Of a stretch of 64,000 bases of DNA, positions 43,247 to 51,672 are shown one piece after another. The stretch's first letter is position 1; each line of letters opens with the position of its first letter. A program made the translations under genes and the position numbers. Below the pieces are notes generated by a model, which was given only the letters and a program-made list of their open reading frames with translations, was not told where the DNA came from and made no database searches. The stretch comes from Craspedostauros australis (Eukaryota; Bacillariophyta; Bacillariophyceae; Mastogloiales; Achnanthaceae), in NCBI GenBank assembly GCA_026770025.1, contig JAMXDE010000050.1:248001-312000 (forward strand), written 5' to 3'.

Positions 43247-43549
43247 TTGGTGATGGGGGCAATAATACTTATGTGTGGCGCCATACAAGTACATACCATA
43301 CCATGTACTCGTACATATGAGCACCATTGCTCTCTACAGTGAAGTAGCACGTAGTAACAAACAATAGAGTGTGCATCTGATAGTCAGAGAGTGACGAAAC
43401 GTTGGACGAAGCGGTGCACTCCGCAGTCTCCTCATGCAGCACAGCACTCGGATGGTTGTCATTCTCGTACTCGCACTCGTCGAATGGCGTTACATTATGA
43501 GATATAGCCTTCATATTGGTAGGGAGAGGCATCGCAGTGAATGCTCTTT
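43247..43549. other. Convergent 3' region
   Basis: This 303-bp stretch has several GTAC-rich words (such as CATACCATACC and GTACTCGTAC near 43290-43315) and no gene. Confidence 0.5.
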
Positions 43550-45310
43550 CTACTCGTCGAGTTGAAGATCTGACGGATCTGGGAGTTCAAGGGCTGGTCC
43601 ATGTTCCTTCTTGAACTCCAAATACTGTTCCAGATCAAGACCTGCGCGCTTACAAAAGTCAGCATCTGTGTTCGTGGAAATGGAACTCAGTGATGGGCGA
43701 TACGAAGGGTTCTGCGATCGAACGAAGTACCATCGTGGCAATAATCGACTTTTCAGCGATGTAGCCACATACGCAACCGACAGTGCCGTCTCTTGTTGGC
43801 ATATTTCCCAATCGTCCGACAGGAGCACGTAGCCAGTTCGATTGTAAAAGTCGAGCGATGGTTTGAGGTTGCTTTCTACATTCATCGACATAAGCGTGGG
43901 CCGCTGGCGCAAGTTCTGAACCAATGAGGCTTCACCCCACACTTTGCTGATGAAATCGATTTTGGGCTGAACATTTGTTGAGAAGTCGAGACCAAAGACA
44001 GGTGGTCCAGCGGTGAGTATGCACACTGCTAGCGATCGCTCTTCCACTCCTTGTTGTACGTTCAGCGTGTGAGAAGACCAACGTGTGAAGTGGCGTCGTT
44101 CGATGTCATCGAAGAACTCAACCCTGGATTGCAAAGTCTCCATAGCCATATTCAGTAAGAGTGGCATTCTCATCACACAGTTCTTCAGTTCCTGCTCATT
44201 CAACATGGTTTGCAGGTATTCTAACATTGGTCTGATCTTGTCTTCCGACGAACAAGCCAATGTCCCTCCACCACGTCGGTTCATGAACACCGTGAAATCT
44301 GTTTCAGTCATGTTCAGTCGTCGCATCAGATACTCAGCGCGTGGCTTCAACACTGTATTGGTGTCCAACAAGAGTGCAGCTGGCCAACGCATGACCATCT
44401 GTTCGGCGATAGTGGATGTCGTCTTCTTTCGTTTCTCCAACCATTCTGTATCCATCACTGAATCCAAGTAGGTCATAGATGCGTTGACTCTAGCTGTCGA
44501 TTCGGTTGACATGACCACCCTCGAAGCTTTGATCTTGTTGATGGCTCTCGAAGATATGCCCCAGTCATCGGAGAGATGTCTCACCAGTTTGTTCCAAGCC
44601 AACTCGGAGTTGTAGGATTTCACATTCGACAGCCAGCGCTGAGGATCATCATCGATCTCTTTCTGGAATGCCTCATTTCCTAATACATTGATGAAATGTT
44701 CCGATGCTGGTGCAAGGAACTTGGACACATCCTTTGTTAGAACTGTGGGTGCTAACTGAACGACTTTCTTTGCGGTCGATGCAGGACAAATGGATGAAAG
44801 GAAGTCAAGGACTTCTTGCGCTTGCTTGAGGGATAAGGTATCCGCTGCGAAGTGCACGTATGTCCTTGTTCCTGCCCAGGCTTTGGTGGACGAGACACCA
44901 CGGTTGTTCGTATCCTCGAAATGTGATCGAATAGTGTGCATCAAACTGCGCACATGCGTGTTTGGTTTTCTTCGTATTGGAGCAGCACTTGTCGATGTAT
45001 CTTTGTTTGGAGTTGATATTGCTGGTGTCCTTCTCTCTGTTTGTGTTTGTGTTGTTCTTGGCTTTGCTGTTGACTTTGGTTGCGCACTTGATTTCGCGCT
45101 CGCCGATGATGGAGATGGAGATGAAGACGATGCCAGCAGCAGGGTTGAAGCTGGAGCGCAGTTGCCCTGGTGCGGTTGTCCCCACCGTGCCAATCCCCAA
45201 CAATCACGTGTGGACTTCCATCGCGCACAAAAGGCGGCAGATGGTGTGCTTGTGATGAGCAACGCGACTGACACGCACGCAGCCATGAAGATGATGTGCC
45301 GTGATATCAT
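43550..45310 (-). CDS. Plastid-targeted mTERF-family protein
   Basis: The 586-residue protein opens with a signal peptide (FMAACVSVALLITSTPSAA) followed by F-C-A-R, the plastid-import pattern. A Ser/Pro/Thr/Lys-rich stretch reaches residue 120. The rest is built of helical repeats with the mTERF character (proline-ended leucine helices): VVQLAPTVLTKDVSKFL, MVMRWPAALLLDTNTVLKPRAEYL, CVMRMPLLLNMAMETLQSRVEFF and LRQRPTLMSMNVESNLKPSLDFY. mTERF proteins bind nucleic acid in organelles and affect transcription, splicing or ribosome assembly. The repeats at 44000-44200 are less regular. The C-terminus is acidic (DPSDLQLDE). An ATG eight codons downstream is an alternative start. It is intron-free. 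Confidence 0.85.
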   Translation of the reverse strand: MISRHIIFMAACVSVALLITSTPSAAFCARWKSTRDCWGLARWGQPHQGNCAPASTLLLASSSSPSPSSASAKSSAQPKSTAKPRTTQTQTERRTPAISTPNKDTSTSAAPIRRKPNTHVRSLMHTIRSHFEDTNNRGVSSTKAWAGTRTYVHFAADTLSLKQAQEVLDFLSSICPASTAKKVVQLAPTVLTKDVSKFLAPASEHFINVLGNEAFQKEIDDDPQRWLSNVKSYNSELAWNKLVRHLSDDWGISSRAINKIKASRVVMSTESTARVNASMTYLDSVMDTEWLEKRKKTTSTIAEQMVMRWPAALLLDTNTVLKPRAEYLMRRLNMTETDFTVFMNRRGGGTLACSSEDKIRPMLEYLQTMLNEQELKNCVMRMPLLLNMAMETLQSRVEFFDDIERRHFTRWSSHTLNVQQGVEERSLAVCILTAGPPVFGLDFSTNVQPKIDFISKVWGEASLVQNLRQRPTLMSMNVESNLKPSLDFYNRTGYVLLSDDWEICQQETALSVAYVATSLKSRLLPRWYFVRSQNPSYRPSLSSISTNTDADFCKRAGLDLEQYLEFKKEHGPALELPDPSDLQLDE

Positions 45311-45850
45311 GGCACTGTTGTTGATGATGGCGGCGTTGGCGATAGCTGTGGTAATATTGATGGTGGTAGCGACGTTGGCAACAATGGCAATGATGGTGAT
45401 GACGATCCTCCTGTCCGAAGCTGTGATCCTGACGATGCAGAAGCACGAACATGAACAGTGTCTGTGTCTGTGGCTGTTCCTTGTTGGTTGGCGCAGGTGG
45501 GTTTTGTTGCGGATCGCGAAACAAAAAAATTGAGAACAAGTGTCACAACATGGTCGTTGCTCTCACGAAGTTCCACGTGGAATACGACTGCAGTGGAATC
45601 GACCGCATTCTTGTCAGATTTTTTCTTTTGTGATCTTTTCTTTGACGACCCCACGATGACAACAATCCACCCACATCACCGGCAACACTCAACCAGCATT
45701 CGCAACGAGGAAACGATCCCAGAGGAGAGAGAAGGCAATACCCGTGCAATACGAACACATCGCAGCACATCGCAGCACAACTCAACTGAACTCAAGCAAC
45801 TTATTCCAATCCAATTCAATCCGACCCACCCCAAAGCAAAGCACAGCTTC
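45311..45850. other. Divergent intergenic region
   Basis: This 540-bp stretch lies between two divergent genes whose products both carry plastid-type leaders. It contains a (GATGGT)-like run near 45320-45410. The rightward frame is open further upstream but shows only low-complexity residues there. Confidence 0.5.
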
Positions 45851-46819
45851 ATGTTCCCCATGAGACCTCTGAATCGCTTGACGAAACCCCTGCTGCTGAG
45901 CGCTTTGGCGACATCACAGCCTCACTGGTGCGCGGCTTTCGTTGTGCTTCCTTCTTTCCCATCATCGGGACTGCGATCGTGGAGCAGCAGCCAGCAGCAA
46001 CAAACTCAGGCAGTTCAGCGAAGTTCGGCGCACGATGAACAATGGAGAAGGCGACTGCATGGCGGCTCTAGGTTGGCGCCTGCTTTCGATCGGAACTCCC
46101 ATCTCCAGAGGGCGCCCAAGAGGCAATTCTGGTCATCATCGGGCGACGATGACGGCGGCACAAGGAGGAAGCGCGATCGCGTCAAGGACGCCGTGAAGGG
46201 CGTCGCCAAGCGCTTCCTCCCCAACAAGTGGTTCATGTCGGAGGAGGAACAGCGCGTGGCACAACGCCGGGCCGAAACCAAGGCCAAATTGAAGGCTAAC
46301 ATCAACGACGCGCTGGCCAGCGCACCGTTCGGCATCCGCATGATGGGCCGCACCATCGCACCGCTCTTGTCGGGCCTCGCGTCGAAGATGATCGACATAG
46401 CGCAGACCGAGCAGGATTCGTTGATCTCCGTGCTGCAGCAAGTCGAACAGATCCTGATCTCGGATGCGGATGTGACAGCGTCGATGGGAGAACCGATCCG
46501 TGTTGGAGCTCCCAGCTCGCAAGCCTTCTCATCATCGAGCATCAACGGCAGAACTTCCTCCGTCATGGATCTGATGCTACCAGTGCGTGGCAGCAGAGCG
46601 GCGGGGGTTGCGCGCGTCCGAGCGACTAATGGAGAAGTTGCGAACATTCAAGTGCAGACGGGTGGCCGAGTGATCACTGTGCAACCCGGCCGTACTGCCC
46701 GTGGCAATGGCAGAGTTAGTGGCAGCAGCAATGGTGCGAAGAGCAGCAGCCGATACACAAAGGACAGTCCCGACATTATCGATGCGGAGATCGTGGAGAA
46801 GGACAAAGATCTGCCATGA
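45851..46819 (+). CDS. Plastid-targeted protein of unknown function
   Basis: The 322-residue protein starts with a leader, RPLNRLTKPLLLSALATS, and cleavage-type CAA-F, then a Ser/Gln/Arg-rich transit-like part. A conserved-looking core follows: KRFLPNKWFMSEEEQRVAQ, a helical KANINDALASAPFGIRMMGR, SLISVLQQVEQILISDADV and MGEPIRVGAP. A repetitive Gly/Arg/Ser tail closes with DIIDAEIVEKDKDLP. The part from MGEPIRVG to VATNGEV-like GVARVRATNGEV has the look of the Coa1/Tim21 superfamily, but I would not assign a role from this alone. The start was chosen because it places the leader at the N-terminus. Confidence 0.7.
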   Translation: MFPMRPLNRLTKPLLLSALATSQPHWCAAFVVLPSFPSSGLRSWSSSQQQQTQAVQRSSAHDEQWRRRLHGGSRLAPAFDRNSHLQRAPKRQFWSSSGDDDGGTRRKRDRVKDAVKGVAKRFLPNKWFMSEEEQRVAQRRAETKAKLKANINDALASAPFGIRMMGRTIAPLLSGLASKMIDIAQTEQDSLISVLQQVEQILISDADVTASMGEPIRVGAPSSQAFSSSSINGRTSSVMDLMLPVRGSRAAGVARVRATNGEVANIQVQTGGRVITVQPGRTARGNGRVSGSSNGAKSSSRYTKDSPDIIDAEIVEKDKDLP

Positions 46820-47262
46820 TGCGACACAAAATAGGCAGTCGGAGGAAAGTCGTATCAACCGCCTGCCTGGAGGGCCATGGTGAGCCACTTTGCAGACACT
46901 TCCGGGCGGAAATAAAATGCGGAAAACCGTGCATCATTTTAGAACATGTGCGCACCAAATCTTCGTCATCCTGACTCATACGTAAATCTAAGTCTTGCCG
47001 TTGGCAAAAGATTGCAACACAATTGTTGCCGAGTGCCACTTTACTATAGATCGTTCTCTGCAAGCCACTCTGCGTTCGTGTGCGCAGATGTGTCCGTAAA
47101 GTTGCTGCTACAATTGATACGAGCATAGTAGGTCGTATAGGTCGTCGCGGTGACATGTGTGGTAGAGCGGAGAGGAGCACGTTTGAGACTGGCTCGCCTT
47201 TCTGGCCTTCGTTGCCCAGACGTCGCCGCTGGCTTCGCACATGGTGACGGACACAGCTGGTA
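46820..47262. other. Intergenic region left of the LTR-type element
   Basis: This 443-bp stretch runs from the stop of the plastid-targeted protein to the target-site duplication at 47263-47267. No gene was seen. Confidence 0.5.
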
Positions 47263-47267
47263 CGGAA
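47263..47267. repeat. Target-site duplication, left copy (CGGAA)
   Basis: CGGAA immediately precedes the element and is repeated immediately after it at 49306-49310. A 5-bp duplication is usual for LTR retrotransposon integration. Confidence 0.7.
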
Positions 47268-47540
47268 TATTGGAGCCACGACCGCACGAACCGGAGACAT
47301 GGAGCTACGATCGCATGAATCGGAAGCACAAAAGATACGACGACCACACAGCAGCGATCAAGACGCAACAGCAAAGAGAAACGAGAAGGCAAACATCGAA
47401 ATACGTGCACGAACGCTGATGGAACAGAACAAAGCGAAACACAACAAAAGTAGCGAGGTATGCCTCATAATTCCCTACACAACACAGTTAGCACACACAC
47501 TGATCATCCACAGTCGTTACCATCAGCCCAGATTCTAATA
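47268..47540 (+). repeat. Left long terminal repeat (273 bp)
   Basis: Its first 268 bp (47268-47535) match the right copy base for base by eye. The single mismatch lies at 47536 (T for C). Confidence 0.85.
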
Positions 47541-47747
47541 GTTTATCAGGACCTTCGACTCACTGATCGTTCCCGGACGCTTGCTGTTGCCGTTGCCGCC
47601 GCCGTCGCCGTTCGCCGTTTGATTGAGGCATTGAGGCATTTTGGGGCAGTTTGGTTTTGAGGCGCTGCTTCGCGCGGGGGATTCGACTGTTGGGGGGGAT
47701 ACCTGGCGCTATCTCGAACTGAGACTGCTACGCACTGCGCTTGCATC

Positions 47748-49010
47748 ATGATGGCTCGCTCTGTTGAGGGGATTGTCACCACATCCGGTTTCCGGATGCC
47801 CCGCGAGCCGCCTGACAAGACAAAGCAAACCGTCGAATTCCTCCGCACCGTCCTCGGGTTTTCCGAACCCTTCATCTACCTCGCCCCGATGTTTGAGACC
47901 AAGCAAGCACGCGATGGCCTGGATATCAAACGCGTACTCCGGAGGGTGGGATTCCTCTCACGTCTACAGACTGGATCTATATTGATCCACCTGCGATGCC
48001 CCGCCACAACCTACTCGCTTATCCCAGACTTGATTGCGCTCCATCGCTTTCGCGCGTACATCGAGAAGGATTTGGAGACCATCGCTCCAAATCAAGTTCT
48101 TGAACCAGATCCTGACGACATAACCAAGGATGCATATGCAGCTTTTTGTGACACAGTGCTGTCCCCAATACAGGACATCACCAAGGCAGTCATCTCACAC
48201 GACAAGCACGCACAGAAGAACTCTGCGACATGGTTCGGTATCCCTGAACTCACTCCGACCGCATGGCTCAAGTGCATGAAAGGGGGTTATGACAGTAACT
48301 TCCCGCCAGAAATATATGGCGACTTGGCCACTTTGCCATCACCTCCAGCCATCAACATCATGACACCATGTACTTCCGACGCTCCACCTCCGCAGCCATT
48401 CCCCATGCGGACAGCAATCAAGCCATTCGCAACCAAAACCAGTGACCCACACAGAGCTGCGTATCGTGTTCCCTTGCGACCCCCAGCACCTGTTCCAGAT
48501 ACAACCAGACATGACGTTCCTCCCAGTGACAATGTCCGATCACCACCGACCGTACTGCCTGTCCTCGCTCCTGTTCGTACTCCAGGTCCTGGTCCGCCTC
48601 CTTCTGTCCAGGGGCGCCACATCCAGCCCAGCCGTCCGTCTGTGATAAAGGGGCGCCAATCATCTCATCTTTGGTCGACCCTGACACATCGCTGCGGATC
48701 TTGGGTGAAACATGCTCATCACGCAACTCCCATCCTTCGCATGCCACCAGATATCCCTGTTGCTGCACTGCGGCCGGAACCAAAGCCACCACCACCACAT
48801 TGGCTCAAAGCAGACACACTGACCAAATCGCTCAGCAGATCCGTATTCATGAGGCTGAGACAGCTGTCTCTTTTCTGCATCCATCCCCATCTGATCGAAG
48901 CCAAAACCTACTGTCCGGACGATCCACAACCAGCTGAGCCTACTACCCATGCTGAAAGAAGCACACGTGAGTTGCCCTGTGTCTGGATTACACCCTCACG
49001 TGCCCATTGA
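47748..49010 (+). CDS. Single ORF of the LTR-type element (Gag-like position)
   Basis: The 420-residue ORF lies wholly between the terminal repeats and ends just before the purine tract. The N-terminal half is helical and mixed (KQTVEFLRTVLGFSEPFIY, SLIPDLIALHRFRAYIEKDL). The second half is very Pro-rich (PPPQPFP, PGPGPPPSVQGR). No zinc knuckle (CCHC), protease (DTG) or polymerase (YxDD) motif is seen. The position suits a Gag-only element, but a captured host fragment is equally possible, and reverse frames are also open over the Pro-rich part. I recognise no family. Confidence 0.45.
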   Translation: MMARSVEGIVTTSGFRMPREPPDKTKQTVEFLRTVLGFSEPFIYLAPMFETKQARDGLDIKRVLRRVGFLSRLQTGSILIHLRCPATTYSLIPDLIALHRFRAYIEKDLETIAPNQVLEPDPDDITKDAYAAFCDTVLSPIQDITKAVISHDKHAQKNSATWFGIPELTPTAWLKCMKGGYDSNFPPEIYGDLATLPSPPAINIMTPCTSDAPPPQPFPMRTAIKPFATKTSDPHRAAYRVPLRPPAPVPDTTRHDVPPSDNVRSPPTVLPVLAPVRTPGPGPPPSVQGRHIQPSRPSVIKGRQSSHLWSTLTHRCGSWVKHAHHATPILRMPPDIPVAALRPEPKPPPPHWLKADTLTKSLSRSVFMRLRQLSLFCIHPHLIEAKTYCPDDPQPAEPTTHAERSTRELPCVWITPSRAH

Positions 49011-49032
49011 CAAGTGAGGTTATAAAGGGGCG

Positions 49033-49305
49033 TATTGGAGCCACGACCGCACGAACCGGAGACATGGAGCTACGATCGCATGAATCGGAAGCACAAAAGA
49101 TACGACGACCACACAGCAGCGATCAAGACGCAACAGCAAAGAGAAACGAGAAGGCAAACATCGAAATACGTGCACGAACGCTGATGGAACAGAACAAAGC
49201 GAAACACAACAAAAGTAGCGAGGTATGCCTCATAATTCCCTACACAACACAGTTAGCACACACACTGATCATCCACAGTCGTTACCATCAGCCCAGATTC
49301 CAATA
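49033..49305 (+). repeat. Right long terminal repeat (273 bp)
   Basis: It matches the left repeat except for one base and keeps the TCCAATA end that pairs with the TATTGGA start. Confidence 0.85.
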
Positions 49306-49310
49306 CGGAA
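49306..49310. repeat. Target-site duplication, right copy (CGGAA)
   Basis: This directly follows the element and matches the left copy at 47263-47267. Confidence 0.7.
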
Positions 49311-49705
49311 AACTTGTTGTTTTTGGATCGCTCCGCAAAGAGAGAGACCAGTCCTCCTTATTCTTTCCCTTCTTTCTTTCTCGCGTTCATGTTGTCGCAC
49401 ATCACATCAGACACAAGACAACATCAACATCGACAACGAAGAAGTGCCGTGCTTGCCCCTGTCGTGGCTATGCAAACACGAGGCGCATGCGACCAAGGAG
49501 TCATTTCCTGGAAGGGAATCGAGGACAAAGAGCGGAACGACTGACCACACCAATCCAAAGCAATCCAGAACAACACCTGCTACAATCTTCAATCGTGTAA
49601 CAATCTGTCTCATACTCCTGCATATGGTGATATAATACGTTATATTCTATGATTCTATATTCTATTATTCTATGCTATAATATTACCAAATACCAATAGT
49701 TGCTG
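49311..49705. other. Intergenic region right of the LTR-type element
   Basis: This 395-bp stretch ends in a strongly AT-rich block of about 70 bp directly before the ankyrin gene. No gene was seen. Confidence 0.5.
49658..49671 (+). promoter_or_regulatory. Shared upstream motif TATTCTATTATTCT
   Basis: The motif ends 34 bp before the ATG at 49706 and is identical to the 14-mer at 14395-14408. Confidence 0.35.
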
Positions 49706-51346
49706 ATGACGAACCTGATCGGCTTCATGGAAGGTGGTGCCACCGTGCACCCAAGACAACTCAGCAGGCGTGACCACCCGCACAGGTGGGACGGCTATGA
49801 GGACGACGACGATGACAACAATGACGGCATCCCATCACTCACCGCTCGCCTCTTCGGCTTCCACTCCCCCACATCCCAGGCAAATGGTGTCTACCTTTTT
49901 GTCAAGAAGTTCTCATCACAACGCATAGCCAGCAACTTCACAGCGCAACGCCACATCGTCCGCTTCATCGAGATGCAATGCATGCAACATCCCGAAGACT
50001 TGGCGTGGCAGGACAGATGTGGAAACACGGCCTTGCACCTCCTCGCACAGTCCGCACGCATGGATCGCATCATGGGGCTTGCCAAGATCCGTTTCCTCGT
50101 GAGCATCGCCAAGATGATCGTCGACGCCGATCCGGAGTTGCTGTTACGACAGAACAAATGGAACGAGACACCGCTGTTTCAGTTCGTCGCTCATTGCGGC
50201 CTTCCCTCGAACTTGGACGCCACAGCGACGTTCGACGAATCCCACTCTCACCAACTTGTGAAGCTCTTGCGCGTGCTGCGTCAGAGAGGCGCTCACAAGA
50301 TTCGCAACTCTCTACAACGTTCTCCATTGCAGGAAGCCATCCGGTTGGTGGCGGTGAAGGATTCGGGCCACGCCCTCTTGTGTACGGCTGCACTGGCCTC
50401 CTCGTCGGCGACCGACTGGAATACGCCTCACCGCGTCGACACATTCAGCGAATGCGTGCAAGCCCATTATCACGCAGTTATTCGCACGCTCATCTTTGCT
50501 GCGAGGTCGATGTGCTTTGAACTAGGACTCTGCAAAGAAACACCGGTGAGCTCTGCGCTGGTCTCGGACGCATGCAACCTGTCGACCTTTCGATACTTGC
50601 TTGAATCGCAAGACCTCCCCACAGGTAACGAGCGACGGCAGCAGTTGGATTGCTTCCGTCACAGCCAGAGCGAGTACTGCGCTCGACTCGGTGGACGCAT
50701 CAACTGGATGAACACCACCACGACTGTGGAAGAGCGGCGGCAAGTCTTGCAAATCCACTACGATCTTTCGGTGTCGTTTCGCGCTTTCTGGGCCAAGTTG
50801 AAAGCAGTCATCCGATTCTACCACAGCCAAGACGATTTCCTTCACGGATTGGTCAAGGTTGGCGCACCATCAAGCTTGCTGATCGCGGCCCTCTTGCTGC
50901 AAGATGATGTACCCAGCACTCAAGCATCGACTGCGCCAAGGTCGAAGCACACGCTGCTGACGTTCTTCCTGTTCCTTCGCGGCATCTCCAGCAGTGCAGC
51001 GTATCCGAGCAATGAATCATGTGACATCATCCGACTCATGTTACGGCTGCGCAAGGACAGCAAAAGTTTGGCGCAGATCCCAAACCCGCAAGGACGATAT
51101 CCACTGGTCGCGGCTCTCGTGGATTGCTGCGATCTGGGATGGGCCAGCGGAATCAAGAATATCTTTGACGCGTATCGAGCGGCAACGAGCCATGTCGATC
51201 CCGTCACGCGTCTGCATCCGTTCCAACTGGCAGCGCTGTACACTGACCCGGAATCATTCGATCAGCCAACCCAACTCTCGGCCAGCTATGAACTGCTGCG
51301 TGCAGATCCATCCGTGTTGGTGCATTGCATCCAGAATGCAATGTAG
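49706..51346 (+). CDS. Ankyrin-repeat protein, 546 residues
   Basis: The ATG at 49706 (MTNLIGFMEGG) is used; the frame before it has only TTG and CTG. After an acidic stretch (YEDDDDDNNDG) the protein has degenerate ankyrin repeats: GNTALHLLAQSARMDRIM, ETPLFQFVAHCGLPSN, RSPLQEAIRLV, a middle helical part, and RYPLVAALVDCCDLGW with HPFQLAALYTDPESFDQ near the end. A finger-like insert about the middle (WMNTTTTVEERRQVL) has no known match. It resembles the large ankyrin families of diatoms in layout and lacks BTB. No signal peptide or membrane segment is seen. The function is unknown. Confidence 0.75.
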   Translation: MTNLIGFMEGGATVHPRQLSRRDHPHRWDGYEDDDDDNNDGIPSLTARLFGFHSPTSQANGVYLFVKKFSSQRIASNFTAQRHIVRFIEMQCMQHPEDLAWQDRCGNTALHLLAQSARMDRIMGLAKIRFLVSIAKMIVDADPELLLRQNKWNETPLFQFVAHCGLPSNLDATATFDESHSHQLVKLLRVLRQRGAHKIRNSLQRSPLQEAIRLVAVKDSGHALLCTAALASSSATDWNTPHRVDTFSECVQAHYHAVIRTLIFAARSMCFELGLCKETPVSSALVSDACNLSTFRYLLESQDLPTGNERRQQLDCFRHSQSEYCARLGGRINWMNTTTTVEERRQVLQIHYDLSVSFRAFWAKLKAVIRFYHSQDDFLHGLVKVGAPSSLLIAALLLQDDVPSTQASTAPRSKHTLLTFFLFLRGISSSAAYPSNESCDIIRLMLRLRKDSKSLAQIPNPQGRYPLVAALVDCCDLGWASGIKNIFDAYRAATSHVDPVTRLHPFQLAALYTDPESFDQPTQLSASYELLRADPSVLVHCIQNAM

Positions 51347-51672
51347 TGCAGTGTGCACTCGTGTGATACGAGTCCAATGGACCGCAGCAAATACGCACCC
51401 AATTTACGAAGAGCACATCAAATCAATTCATTTCTTTACATACTACACTCATTTCCGTCGATGATATACTTTCATATTCTGCTCGCCCATGCTGAACCAT
51501 GTGATGCCTTCATACAGAGTACAGCAGTGCCATGTGCTCTGGTGTGTGTTCCCTGCCATCGCACCATCCTCGTCAACGACTTTCGTCGTGGTGTGCACCA
51601 TACGCTATGCGCTGTGGCAGAGTATTGGAGTAGTAGTAGTGTCAAGAGGAGTCGATTAATTCCGTGTCCGCA
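51347..51672. other. Convergent 3' region
   Basis: This 326-bp stretch between two convergent stop codons shows no gene. Confidence 0.5.

Larger units (their letters stand above)
47268..49305 (+). mobile_element. Non-autonomous LTR-type retroelement
   Basis: A 2,038-bp unit is bounded by 273-bp direct terminal repeats. They differ at one position, near the right end of each repeat (GATTCTAATA against GATTCCAATA). The whole unit starts TATTGGA and ends TCCAATA, a perfect 7-bp inverted pair, and is flanked by CGGAA on both sides. A purine tract AAAGGGG (49024-49030) stands just before the right repeat, where a second-strand primer would be. The internal part begins GTTTATCAGGACC, a possible tRNA primer site. 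Only one long ORF is present, and no reverse transcriptase, integrase or protease motifs were found. The ends lack the common TG...CA. The near identity of the repeats implies a recent insertion. Confidence 0.8.

Noticed and set aside
47268-49305. The repeated block as a simple segmental duplication
   Set aside because: The 5-bp CGGAA flanks, inverted TATTGGA/TCCAATA ends and purine tract all fit integration of an LTR-type element better.
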